Source: GCA-2705445 sp002705445 (GTDB lineage Bacteria; Pseudomonadota; Gammaproteobacteria; Poriferisulfidales; GCA-002705445). From it: a DNA stretch of 64,000 nt. The DNA is taken from contig JBJKYB010000002.1 in the NCBI GenBank assembly GCA_045561235.1, positions 930,001 to 994,000 of the forward strand. Reading direction: 5' to 3'. Positions 45,684-53,440 of this stretch are shown in pieces (the stretch's first letter is position 1; each line of letters opens with the position of its first letter). The notes under the pieces are model-generated. The model had not been told where the DNA came from, did not search any database, and saw nothing but the letters and a program-made list of their open reading frames with translations. The position numbers and the translations under genes were made by a program.

Positions 45684-46288
45684 TGTTTACAGGATTAGTA
45701 CAAAAAATTGCTATTGTTGAATCTATTAATAGTCATCATGGAGATTTGCAGGTTATTATAAAGTCAGACAATGACTTTATATCATCAGTGAGAAACGGCG
45801 ATAGTATTTCCATAAACGGAGTGTGTTTAACTGCTTACAATGTAGATAAAGATAACAAATGCTTCTCTATAGACATTTCTAATGAAACGTTAGATTTAAC
45901 AACACTCACCCAGATGAGTACAGGTTATAATGTTAATTTAGAAAGTGCCTTAAGTCTCAACGATAAGCTTGGTGGTCATATAGTTAGCGGACACGTTGAT
46001 TGTATGGCACAAGTTTCAGAGATTCAGGAAGACGCAAGATCATATAGACTGAGTTTTGTACTAAATAATGAATATTATGCTAAATATATTGTGAAAAAAG
46101 GATCAATATGCGTTGATGGTGTGAGCTTGACAGTGAATGATGATATAAAAGATAGGTTTTTTGTAAATATCATTCCATTTACATGGGATAATACCATAAT
46201 GAAATATTATAAAGTGGGCGACATGGTAAATATTGAAATAGATAGAATGGCTCTACATATTGAAAAATTAATGCTTAACAATGATTGA
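45683..46288 (+). CDS. ribE: Riboflavin synthase alpha subunit
   Basis: Last step of riboflavin synthesis, dismutation of dimethyl-ribityl-lumazine. Two lumazine-binding repeats of about 95 residues: MFTGLVQKIAIVES with SISINGVCLTAYN, and HIVSGHVDCMAQV with VKKGSICVDGVSLTVND. Length 201 is normal. It starts on the last base of ribD, and ribB follows 8 bases later. Confidence 0.96.
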   Translation: MFTGLVQKIAIVESINSHHGDLQVIIKSDNDFISSVRNGDSISINGVCLTAYNVDKDNKCFSIDISNETLDLTTLTQMSTGYNVNLESALSLNDKLGGHIVSGHVDCMAQVSEIQEDARSYRLSFVLNNEYYAKYIVKKGSICVDGVSLTVNDDIKDRFFVNIIPFTWDNTIMKYYKVGDMVNIEIDRMALHIEKLMLNND

Positions 46289-46296
46289 GAGATACA

Positions 46297-47382
46297 ATGT
46301 TATCAAAAACTGAAGATATATTAAAAGACCTTAAAAAAGGAAAAATGGTTTTAATAGTTGATGATGAAGGACGTGAAAATGAAGGCGATTTTATAATGGC
46401 TGCATCAAAAGTTACGCCTGAAGACATAAATTTTATGAGCAAATACGCCAGAGGTCTTATTTGTTTAACTCTTACAAGAGAAAGATGTAAGCAACTAAAT
46501 TTACCTTTGATGAAAACAGATACTGATTCAAAACATGAAACTAATTTTACTATTTCTATAGAGGCTTCAGAGGGTGTAACCACTGGCATATCAGCATATG
46601 ATAGAGCGCATACAATACGAACAGCGGTAATGCCTGATGCAACATCAAATGATATATCTAGACCAGGACATATATTTCCACTGATGTCACAACCAGGGGG
46701 TGTCCTAACAAGAGCAGGCCATACTGAGGCTGGCTGTGACTTAGCAAGGCTTGCTGGATTTGAGCCCGCTTCTGTAATTGTAGAGATAATGAGTGATGAT
46801 GGCTCAATGGCTAGGTTACCTGAATTAAAAAAAATAGCAGAAGAGCATGATATAAAAATAGGAACAATTGAGGATTTAATTAAATACAGAACTAAGCACG
46901 AAAAAACCGTAATTAGAAAAAATGAGTCACCAATAAATACCGAATATGGCGAATTTAAATTAGTTTCATATGAGGATATTCTTTCAAATACAGCACATAT
47001 AGCTCTTGTTAAAGGCGATCTAAAGAACAGCTCAACATTTGTAAGAGTTCATATTCAGAATACAATTAAAGATATTTTACATTCCTCACATCATTCAGGC
47101 TGGCCGTTAAAAAATGCTATGCAAAGAATTAATAAAGAGGGTAATGGCGTAATACTAATATTGAGATGGAATGAGTCCGTGAATGCCATAATTAATGATA
47201 TTGATAAAATTAAATGTTCAGATGAGAATCTATCACAAGACTTTGATAGGAGAACTTTAGGCGTAGGTGGGCAGATTTTGTCAGATTTAGGTGTAACTAA
47301 AATGAAATTACTGAGTTCTCCAAAAACTTTTTATGGTCTTGGTGGTTATGGTTTAGAAATTGAGGAATATATTACGGAATAA
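46297..47382 (+). CDS. ribB: Dihydroxybutanone-phosphate synthase with degenerate GTP cyclohydrolase II domain
   Basis: Residues 1 to about 200 are an intact RibB domain making the four-carbon unit of riboflavin: VDDEGRENEGDFIMAAS, ARGLICLTLT, GVTTGISAYDRAHTI and GHTEAGCDLARLAG. The remaining part resembles GTP cyclohydrolase II in overall plan (ALVKGDL, RRTLGVGGQILSDLGV), but the zinc-cysteine segment normally read ECLTGDVFGSxRCDC is replaced by a cysteine-free stretch around HSSHHSGWPL. It should therefore not make the pyrimidine precursor; this is the RibBX arrangement. ATG 46297 with GAGAG site preferred over TTG 46285. Confidence 0.92.
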   Translation: MLSKTEDILKDLKKGKMVLIVDDEGRENEGDFIMAASKVTPEDINFMSKYARGLICLTLTRERCKQLNLPLMKTDTDSKHETNFTISIEASEGVTTGISAYDRAHTIRTAVMPDATSNDISRPGHIFPLMSQPGGVLTRAGHTEAGCDLARLAGFEPASVIVEIMSDDGSMARLPELKKIAEEHDIKIGTIEDLIKYRTKHEKTVIRKNESPINTEYGEFKLVSYEDILSNTAHIALVKGDLKNSSTFVRVHIQNTIKDILHSSHHSGWPLKNAMQRINKEGNGVILILRWNESVNAIINDIDKIKCSDENLSQDFDRRTLGVGGQILSDLGVTKMKLLSSPKTFYGLGGYGLEIEEYITE

Positions 47383-47384
47383 TA

Positions 47385-47891
47385 ATGGATAAAGAAAAAA
47401 TAAATGTCGTAGTTATTAAATCAGCCTTCAATTCCGAGATTGTAGACAATTTATATAGAGGTGTTGAAAAAAGTTTTAATGATAAAAAGTTATCCCATGT
47501 AATGGAAGTGATTGAAGTTCCTGGAGCTTATGAAATACCTTATATGGCTAATTTAGTTTTACATAGACCACTAAATTTTACTGATATTCCAGGATCAAAA
47601 TATAGGGTTCCTGTTCTACCAGACTGCATAATAACCTTAGGTTGTGTGATTAAGGGAGAAACAGCTCACTTTGAATATATATCTAATTCATGTGCAAGTA
47701 CATTGTCGCAGTTAACACTTAAAAGTTCTGGTATTCCAATTATGTTTGGTGTAATTACTGCGTACACTAGAGAGCAAGCTTTAAAAAGATCTGAAGTCAA
47801 TTTTGGTAGCCAAGAAAACTTAAATATTGGATATAATGCAGCTAATGCAGCTATAGAAATATTATCGTCTAAAGAAAAACATCATTTATAA
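47385..47891 (+). CDS. ribH: 6,7-dimethyl-8-ribityllumazine synthase
   Basis: Joins the two riboflavin precursors. Recognised by VVVIKSAFNSEI, IEVPGAYEIPYMA, ITLGCVIKGETAHFEYIS with catalytic H95, and the final PIMFGVITAYTREQALKRS. Length 168 against 156 in E. coli; there is an extra segment of roughly 17 residues (about 60-77, rich in Pro and Tyr) before the VIKGET strand. Other end is normal. Starts 2 bases after ribB. Confidence 0.95.
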   Translation: MDKEKINVVVIKSAFNSEIVDNLYRGVEKSFNDKKLSHVMEVIEVPGAYEIPYMANLVLHRPLNFTDIPGSKYRVPVLPDCIITLGCVIKGETAHFEYISNSCASTLSQLTLKSSGIPIMFGVITAYTREQALKRSEVNFGSQENLNIGYNAANAAIEILSSKEKHHL

Positions 47892-47892
47892 A

Positions 47893-48315
47893 ATGAAAAT
47901 TAATAATGCCATGCGCAGTAATAATCGTAACATTTGGTCACGTAGATTAGCCGTTCAAGCAATTTATTCGTGGTCTATTAATAATTGTGATACTGACGAA
48001 TTATATTCGATATTTAAAGAAGATGAGAATTTTGAAAAATCAGATGTGGACTATTTTAAAAACATAATTGAAGGCGTAATAAATAATATATCTGATATTG
48101 ATAAATTTATTTCTGATTCCTCAGAAATTGATATAAAAAATATTAATTATGTTGAGCTAAGTATTATTAGATGTTTTATATTTGAGTTTAATTATAATAA
48201 TCAATTTCCAAATGAAGTTCTTTTAGCTGAGTCAGTAAAATTAGCAAGTAAATTTGGAGGACAGGATAGTTATAAATTTATTAATGCGCTTCTTGAAAAA
48301 CACATAAAAAAATAA
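47893..48315 (+). CDS. nusB: Transcription antitermination protein NusB
   Basis: All-helical RNA-binding protein that with NusE binds boxA in rRNA leaders. SRRLAVQAIYSWSINN is the conserved first helix; YVELSIIRCFIFEF and PNEVLLAESVKLASKFGGQDSYKFINALL near the end are typical. Length 140 equals E. coli NusB (139). The ATG is one base after the ribH stop; a second in-frame ATG at codon 7 is possible. Confidence 0.95.
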   Translation: MKINNAMRSNNRNIWSRRLAVQAIYSWSINNCDTDELYSIFKEDENFEKSDVDYFKNIIEGVINNISDIDKFISDSSEIDIKNINYVELSIIRCFIFEFNYNNQFPNEVLLAESVKLASKFGGQDSYKFINALLEKHIKK

Positions 48316-48319
48316 TTAT

Positions 48320-49243
48320 ATGAAAATCAGCGAAAAAGATATTATTGATCTTGTGTCTAAAAATTATATTTTTAGGGAAGAGGTTGTGACTCCAATTGGT
48401 GAGGATGCAAGTGTAATTTTCCCTCAACAAGATAAGAATCTTGTTTTAACAACAGATACCATGGTTCTAAACACTCATTTTGGTGATGATATAAGCCCAT
48501 ATGAGCTTGGATATATCTCCGCAGTTTCAAATATTAGTGATTTATCTGCTATGGGAGCGATACCAGCATTTGCTTTAATAAATCTTACGATTGAAAAACC
48601 CGAACAATTATTTCTCAATGATATCATTAAAGGCTACAACAAAGTTTTCAAAGATTTTCCTGTGGCTGTAATAGGCGGTGATACAACATATGGACCTACA
48701 AGTATAACTATGACACTTATAGGCTACTCCTCTAATACCAACTCAATGTTAACAAGCAGTGCAAAAGAAAACGACGTAATATTTATTTCTGGATTTATTG
48801 GTGAAAGCCTATTAGCTAGAAAATATAATAAATACCATATGCCGGAAAATAGGAATGAACTTGGGGTTATATTGACTGAATATGCTAACAGCTGCACAGA
48901 CATGTCTGACGGATTACTTGATTCACTAAAAAGAATTACAGAAAAAAGTAATTTAGGTGCAATTATTAAAATTAATGAAATAAAAATTAGTAGCGAACTT
49001 AATAATCAAATAAAAAATGGAAATATTTCTTGGCAAGATGTTCTTAGTTATGGAGATGATTATGAGCTTTTTTTTACAGTTGACCAAAAAAAATCTATAG
49101 CTTTAAAAAATCTTTGTAAAAATATAGGCATAGAAATATACGAAATTGGATCATTAGCAAAAGATAAAAATATAAATTTTCAATATAATAATAAATATTT
49201 AAATATAGACGTAAATAAAAAATTTGAACACTTTAAAAAATGA
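48320..49243 (+). CDS. thiL: Thiamine-monophosphate kinase
   Basis: Phosphorylates thiamine phosphate to thiamine diphosphate. IGEDASVIFP and LVLTTDTMV hold Mg/ATP ligands; SAVSNISDLSAMGA, VAVIGGDTTYGP and CTDMSDGLLDSLKRI are the AIR-synthase-like signature segments, with SYGDDYELFFTV near the end. Length 307 is normal. Between nusB and pgpA as in many gammaproteobacteria; ATGA overlap with pgpA. Confidence 0.95.
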   Translation: MKISEKDIIDLVSKNYIFREEVVTPIGEDASVIFPQQDKNLVLTTDTMVLNTHFGDDISPYELGYISAVSNISDLSAMGAIPAFALINLTIEKPEQLFLNDIIKGYNKVFKDFPVAVIGGDTTYGPTSITMTLIGYSSNTNSMLTSSAKENDVIFISGFIGESLLARKYNKYHMPENRNELGVILTEYANSCTDMSDGLLDSLKRITEKSNLGAIIKINEIKISSELNNQIKNGNISWQDVLSYGDDYELFFTVDQKKSIALKNLCKNIGIEIYEIGSLAKDKNINFQYNNKYLNIDVNKKFEHFKK

Positions 49244-49698
49244 CAAATATACTAGTTAAATTTTTAGTCACTGGATTTTACTCGGGAAAAATTAAATATA
49301 TGCCCGGAACATTTGGAACACTTGTTGGCGTTTTAATTTTTCAACTCATCTCACTAAATAGCTTGCTAAATAATATTTTTTTATTATTAGTTCTATTTTT
49401 TTTATCTTTATTATTACTAAATTATAGCTATAAAAAGTCAATTTTTTTAAATAAAGATGATAAGTCTATTGTTATTGATGAAATATTTGGTTATTTAATA
49501 TTTATGATATTTTTTGAAAATAATCCAACAAATCTACTTGTTGGTTTTATGCTTTTTAGATTTTTTGATATTCTTAAACCTTTTCCTATTTCTTTAATTG
49601 ATAAGAATATTAAAAATAGCTTTGGCGTAATGTTTGATGACGTAATTGCTGCTTTATTTTCGGGAGTAGGTCTCTTTTTATTTAATTATGTTTATTAA
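49240..49698 (+). CDS. pgpA: Phosphatidylglycerophosphatase A
   Basis: Removes phosphate from phosphatidylglycerophosphate to give phosphatidylglycerol. A 152-residue membrane protein with about three helices: TGFYSGKIKYMPGTFGTLVG at the start, the acidic motif VIDEIFGYLI, and FRFFDILKPFPISLIDKNI, then GVMFDDVIAALFSG with the last metal acids. Overlaps thiL by 4 and the EamA gene by 11 bases. Confidence 0.94.
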   Translation: MTNILVKFLVTGFYSGKIKYMPGTFGTLVGVLIFQLISLNSLLNNIFLLLVLFFLSLLLLNYSYKKSIFLNKDDKSIVIDEIFGYLIFMIFFENNPTNLLVGFMLFRFFDILKPFPISLIDKNIKNSFGVMFDDVIAALFSGVGLFLFNYVY

Positions 49699-50572
49699 TA
49701 ATTATGTTCGAAAGTGGCTTTATTTTTCAGTTTTAGTTTTTTTATTTGGTAGTGCTTTTCTATTAATTGAAGTATCTCTGAAGACGTTTCCTCCTGCTTA
49801 TATAGCCTTCTTTAGGGTTTCGATAGCAGCATTTATATTGCACTTGTATACAAAATTTAATGGTTATTCTTATAATTTTTTTAAAGATAATTTTAAACTA
49901 CTTTTTATTTTAGGTTTATCTGGAACAACAATACCATTTTATTTAATAAGTTACGCACAAGTAACCATTAATAGTGGTGAAACAGGTATTCTTGTTGGGT
50001 TTATGCCAATTTTTACAATTATAGGCTCGCATTATTTTTTTAAGTTTGAGAAGCTTAATTTAAGGAAAGTCTTCGGTTTTATTATAGGCTTTATTGGTCT
50101 GTTTTTCTTACTAATTAATAATGATAGTGGTATTAATTTTTATGATAATTTTTTTGCAAAACTTTTGGTAATATTAGCCGCTTTCTTTTATGCATTGAAT
50201 GCTCTTCTTGTTAAAAAATTAAGCAATATTAATGTTATCCCACTTTCATCATGTGTAATGATATTATCATCTGTACAATTATTTTTTGTTTTAATTTTCT
50301 CATACAAAGCAAGTGGCGTAATTAATATAGTATTTTATGATTCTGTTTCAGCATTATTATTTATGGCAGTATTTTCAACAGCAGCAGCAACAGTTATTTA
50401 CTATAAAATTATACAAGATTATGGGCCAAGTTTTTTAAGCTTAGTTAACTACCCGATACCAATATTTGCTTTTTTTACTGGCGTTATTATTCTAGGAGAA
50501 AGCTTTAATTTTTATTCAATAATTTCATTATGTCTTGTAATTATTGGTATATATATATCTCAAAAAGAATAA
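49688..50572 (+). CDS. EamA/DMT superfamily transporter
   Basis: A 294-residue inner-membrane protein with ten helices in two EamA repeats. LFGSAFLLIEVSLKTFPPAYIAFFR opens the first repeat, with LGLSGTTIPFYLISYAQ and SGETGILVGFMPIF; the second repeat includes AAFFYALNALLVKKL and SLVNYPIPIFAFFTGVIILGE. Such proteins export or import amino acids, nucleosides or other metabolites; the substrate is unknown. Its start overlaps pgpA by 11 bases; the gene ends one base before a convergent unknown gene. Confidence 0.9.
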   Translation: MFINNYVRKWLYFSVLVFLFGSAFLLIEVSLKTFPPAYIAFFRVSIAAFILHLYTKFNGYSYNFFKDNFKLLFILGLSGTTIPFYLISYAQVTINSGETGILVGFMPIFTIIGSHYFFKFEKLNLRKVFGFIIGFIGLFFLLINNDSGINFYDNFFAKLLVILAAFFYALNALLVKKLSNINVIPLSSCVMILSSVQLFFVLIFSYKASGVINIVFYDSVSALLFMAVFSTAAATVIYYKIIQDYGPSFLSLVNYPIPIFAFFTGVIILGESFNFYSIISLCLVIIGIYISQKE

Positions 50573-50573
50573 A

Positions 50574-51266
50574 TTATTGAAGTTTTATGAATACACTAAA
50601 ATTTTTATTTGTAGCATTTAATATCAAAGTATTAATATCATTTTCTTTTTTTATGTGTGCCATACCTTTGTAGATACCATCAGATACTCCACAAGAAGCA
50701 ATTTCAAGATTAAGTTCATATATTTTCTTATTTAATTTTCTTGTGTGACCATAATAGTTACACTCATTCTTATCTTTCCCAGAAATAATATTTTTATTTA
50801 TTTCAAGAAAATACATTTTATTTTCGCCATACGAAGCCCATTGCTTGTTGATAATTTCTCCTGCGTCTATTATTTTTTCATTTGCTCTAATTAGATATAT
50901 ATTTCCATAGTCTTTTGCAGGTTCTGTAATCCATTTCCCGCTCATAATATCACTTTGAATAATTTTCCCTGTTATTTTTGCAGTACCAAAATTATTTCCA
51001 TCTTTTAAGTACATTAAAAGATCCCATTCAAAAGTATTATCTTTAAATTTTATATTTCCATTGTAAATAACTTTTGCTTTTTCGGTAAAAGCTGTAGCAT
51101 TATTATTATCTATGAGACCTGTAAAATCATATTTTCCATGCCCATTGATATCAAATACGCCGATCCATATACCATTTTCGCTATTTGCAAAGGCTGTTGA
51201 AGATAGAAAAGTAATAATTATAAAATTTATTATTTTAATTATTTTCACGACATAATTTTTAAACAT
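50574..51266 (-). CDS. Hypothetical exported protein
   Basis: A 230-residue protein not assigned to a family. Residues 1-27 are a clear signal peptide (IIKIINFIIITFLSSTAFA). The mature part begins SENGIWIGVFDINGHGKYDFTG and looks all-beta, with two short cysteine-containing parts (KNECNYYGH and EIASCGVSDGIYKG) that may form one disulfide. The repeated pattern of Gly/Asn-rich turns between strands suggests a lipocalin- or calycin-like barrel, which is only a guess. Single gene, convergent with the EamA transporter and divergent from tRNA-Ala. Confidence 0.65.
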   Translation of the reverse strand: MFKNYVVKIIKIINFIIITFLSSTAFANSENGIWIGVFDINGHGKYDFTGLIDNNNATAFTEKAKVIYNGNIKFKDNTFEWDLLMYLKDGNNFGTAKITGKIIQSDIMSGKWITEPAKDYGNIYLIRANEKIIDAGEIINKQWASYGENKMYFLEINKNIISGKDKNECNYYGHTRKLNKKIYELNLEIASCGVSDGIYKGMAHIKKENDINTLILNATNKNFSVFIKLQ

Positions 51267-51302
51267 GAATTTTTAATAAATGTTAATATACTATTGTAAT
51301 AG

Positions 51303-51330
51303 TTGACATACAATTGCTTTTGCCTAAGAT
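51303..51330 (+). promoter_or_regulatory. Candidate sigma-70 promoter of tRNA-Ala(GGC)-moaA
   Basis: Consensus -35 TTGACA (51303-51308), 16-base spacer, and TAAGAT (51325-51330) as -10. Predicted start is a few bases before the tRNA at 51340. It is the only promoter-like sequence seen for the moaA gene, which begins 15 bases after the tRNA. Confidence 0.6.
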
Positions 51331-51339
51331 CTTAATAAT

Positions 51340-51412
51340 GGGGCTATAGCTCAGTTGGTAGAGCATTTGCATGGCATGCAAAGGGTCGGCGGTTCGAGAC
51401 CGCCTAGCTCCA
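51340..51412 (+). tRNA. tRNA-Ala (anticodon GGC)
   Basis: A 73-base class I tRNA: acceptor GGGGCTA with TAGCTCC (one G-T pair), D arm GCTCAGTTGGTAGAGC, anticodon stem TTTGC/GCAAA around ATGGCAT (anticodon GGC, reads GCC/GCU), T arm GGCGG-TTCGAGA-CCGCC and discriminator A. CCA is not fully encoded (CATTT follows). moaA starts 15 bases further on. Confidence 0.96.
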
Positions 51413-51427
51413 CATTTAAATACTGGT

Positions 51428-52441
51428 ATGATGAATATAACAGATAAATACGAAAGAAAGCTCAGAGATTTAAGAATATCTGTTACAGATAAATGTAACT
51501 TTAGATGTACATACTGTATGCCTAAAGAAATATATAATTCAAATTATAAATTTTTAAAAAGAACAGAAATTCTTAGTTTTGAAGAAATTATTAAATTATC
51601 AAATATTTTTTCTTCAATGGGTGTGAAAAAAATAAGGCTTACTGGTGGTGAACCTCTTTTAAGAAAAAATATCCACGTACTAATTAATTATCTTAAAGAT
51701 ATTAAAAATATTGATGATATAAGTATGACTACAAATGGAGTTTTATTATCTGAAAAAAAGGCAGTATTATTAAAAGATTCAGGTTTAAATAGATTAACAG
51801 TTAGTCTTGATTCATTAGATCCTAATAAATTTAGCACCATAAGTGGGAGCAAATATTCTCCAGAAAATGTTTTACAAGGAATAAATAATGCTCGAAAAGC
51901 TGGTTTTGATAATATTAAGATTAATATGGTTATTAAAAAAAATGTAAACCATAAAGATATTATTCCTATGCTCGAGAAGTTTCAAGGAACCGGCTGCATT
52001 GTAAGATTTATTGAATTTATGGATGTCGGAAATGTAAATTTATGGTCAAAAAAAGATGTTTTATCGCTCGATGATATCTTAAGTATTATTTCGGAAAAAT
52101 ATCATATAAATTCTTTAGAAAAAAATTACTCAAGTGAGGTAGCTAAAAGATGGTCTTATGACGGTGGTGAGTTTGGTATTATTAGTTCTATTTCAAATCC
52201 ATTTTGTGGTGATTGCTCAAGATTAAGATTAACAGCAGAAGGAAAAATTTTTACATGTTTATTTGCAAATAATTCTTATGATATAAAAAACCTATTAAGG
52301 ACCTCTAAATCTGACTACGATATTAAGCAATTCTTAACAAATATGTGGACCAATCGGGATGACAAATATTCCGAAAATAGATTATCTAACAATAATTATA
52401 AAATTATAAAAAAAGCTGAAATGTCATATATAGGAGGTTAG
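51428..52441 (+). CDS. moaA: GTP 3',8-cyclase MoaA
   Basis: Radical SAM enzyme, first step of molybdopterin synthesis. N-terminal cluster site DKCNFRCTYCMP (C23, C27, C30), GGEPLLRKN, and a C-terminal cluster NPFCGDCSRLRLT with FTCLF; the protein ends in Gly-Gly as active MoaA does. Length 337 (E. coli 329). The frame runs back into the tRNA, but ATG 51428 (or 51431) gives the family start. No clear ribosome site precedes it. Overlaps moaB by 4 bases, tail to tail. Confidence 0.95.
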   Translation: MMNITDKYERKLRDLRISVTDKCNFRCTYCMPKEIYNSNYKFLKRTEILSFEEIIKLSNIFSSMGVKKIRLTGGEPLLRKNIHVLINYLKDIKNIDDISMTTNGVLLSEKKAVLLKDSGLNRLTVSLDSLDPNKFSTISGSKYSPENVLQGINNARKAGFDNIKINMVIKKNVNHKDIIPMLEKFQGTGCIVRFIEFMDVGNVNLWSKKDVLSLDDILSIISEKYHINSLEKNYSSEVAKRWSYDGGEFGIISSISNPFCGDCSRLRLTAEGKIFTCLFANNSYDIKNLLRTSKSDYDIKQFLTNMWTNRDDKYSENRLSNNNYKIIKKAEMSYIGG

Positions 52442-52947
52442 TCTTTTAACCTCGGAATTAACTCTGTTAAATTACAAGGTTTATGTTCAGAATCAAGCTG
52501 GTGTTGAATAATATCAATCCAAGCATCTTTACATGCGCCAGGCGACCCTGGCAAACAAAAAATATAAGTTGAATTTGCAACACCTGAAGTTGCTCTAGAT
52601 TGTATGGTTGATGTTTTAATCTTATTATAAGATAACATTCTAAAAATCTCTCCAAATCCATCAATTTTTTTATCAAATAAAACTTCTATAGCCTCAGGGG
52701 TTCCATCTGTGCCGGTAATACCAGTTCCACCTGTAGTAATTACAACATCTATATCCTTATTGTCTATCCATAGTGATACAATACTTCTGATAGAATATAT
52801 ATTGTCTTTTACAATGCCTCTTTCAGATAAATTATGATGAGACTCTTTAATGAGTTTATTGAGAATATTACCTGACTTATCATTGGCTAGTGTTCTTGAA
52901 TCCGATATAGTTAAGATTGCAATATTTAGTTTAATTTTGGTGCTCAT
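52438..52947 (-). CDS. moaB: Molybdenum cofactor protein MoaB/Mog family
   Basis: A 169-residue molybdopterin-binding protein of the MoaB/MogA fold, probably adenylating molybdopterin. LNIAILTISDSRTLANDKSG, ITTGGTGITGTDGTPEAIE and FCLPGSPGACKDAW are the family motifs (TGGTG loop and PGSPG). Length suits MoaB. Convergent with moaA and divergent from moaE with a 55-base gap. Confidence 0.94.
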   Translation of the reverse strand: MSTKIKLNIAILTISDSRTLANDKSGNILNKLIKESHHNLSERGIVKDNIYSIRSIVSLWIDNKDIDVVITTGGTGITGTDGTPEAIEVLFDKKIDGFGEIFRMLSYNKIKTSTIQSRATSGVANSTYIFCLPGSPGACKDAWIDIIQHQLDSEHKPCNLTELIPRLKD

Positions 52948-53002
52948 AAAGTGATAATATTATTTATTTATGAATTATACAATAAAAGTTAGTATGTAGC
53001 AT

Positions 53003-53440
53003 ATGGAATCAACAATATTATATTCAAAAAAAATAAATCCTTATGATTTAATTCGTGATTATGAATTAAAACATTGTAATCTAAGTCTATCAGGCGCCCA
53101 AAATATATTTATTGGTTACATGAGAAAAACAAATAATATAAGAGATGATATAAATTCTATGACATTAGAATTTTATCCTGGAATGACAGAGCCATACCTC
53201 AAAAGTCTTAAAGATAATGCGAAAGAAAAATATAATCTTGATAATGTGCTGCTTGCACATAGAGTAGGTGAGGTTGATATAAAAGAATGTTTAGTTGTCA
53301 TTTCTTGTTGGGCAAAACATAGAAATCAGTGTATTGATGCAGTAAAATATATTCTAGAAGATTTAAAGCACAATGCGCCATTATGGAAAAAAGAATTTTA
53401 CGAAGATAATTCTGCGGAATGGGTTGAAAAAAATACTTAG
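53003..53440 (+). CDS. moaE: Molybdopterin synthase large subunit MoaE
   Basis: Catalytic subunit that transfers sulfur from MoaD to precursor Z. Typical segments are GAQNIFIGYMRKTN, LEFYPGMTEPYLKSL, LLAHRVGEVDIKE, HRNQCIDAVKYILEDLK and PLWKKEF with the active-site lysines. Length 145 is normal. Its partner moaD is not found next to it, which is unusual. It overlaps the convergent moeA by 4 bases. Confidence 0.94.
   Translation: MESTILYSKKINPYDLIRDYELKHCNLSLSGAQNIFIGYMRKTNNIRDDINSMTLEFYPGMTEPYLKSLKDNAKEKYNLDNVLLAHRVGEVDIKECLVVISCWAKHRNQCIDAVKYILEDLKHNAPLWKKEFYEDNSAEWVEKNT

Noticed and set aside
51371..51427. Upstream extension of moaA into tRNA-Ala
   Set aside because: The extra residues are translated tRNA; MoaA homologues start near ATG 51428.
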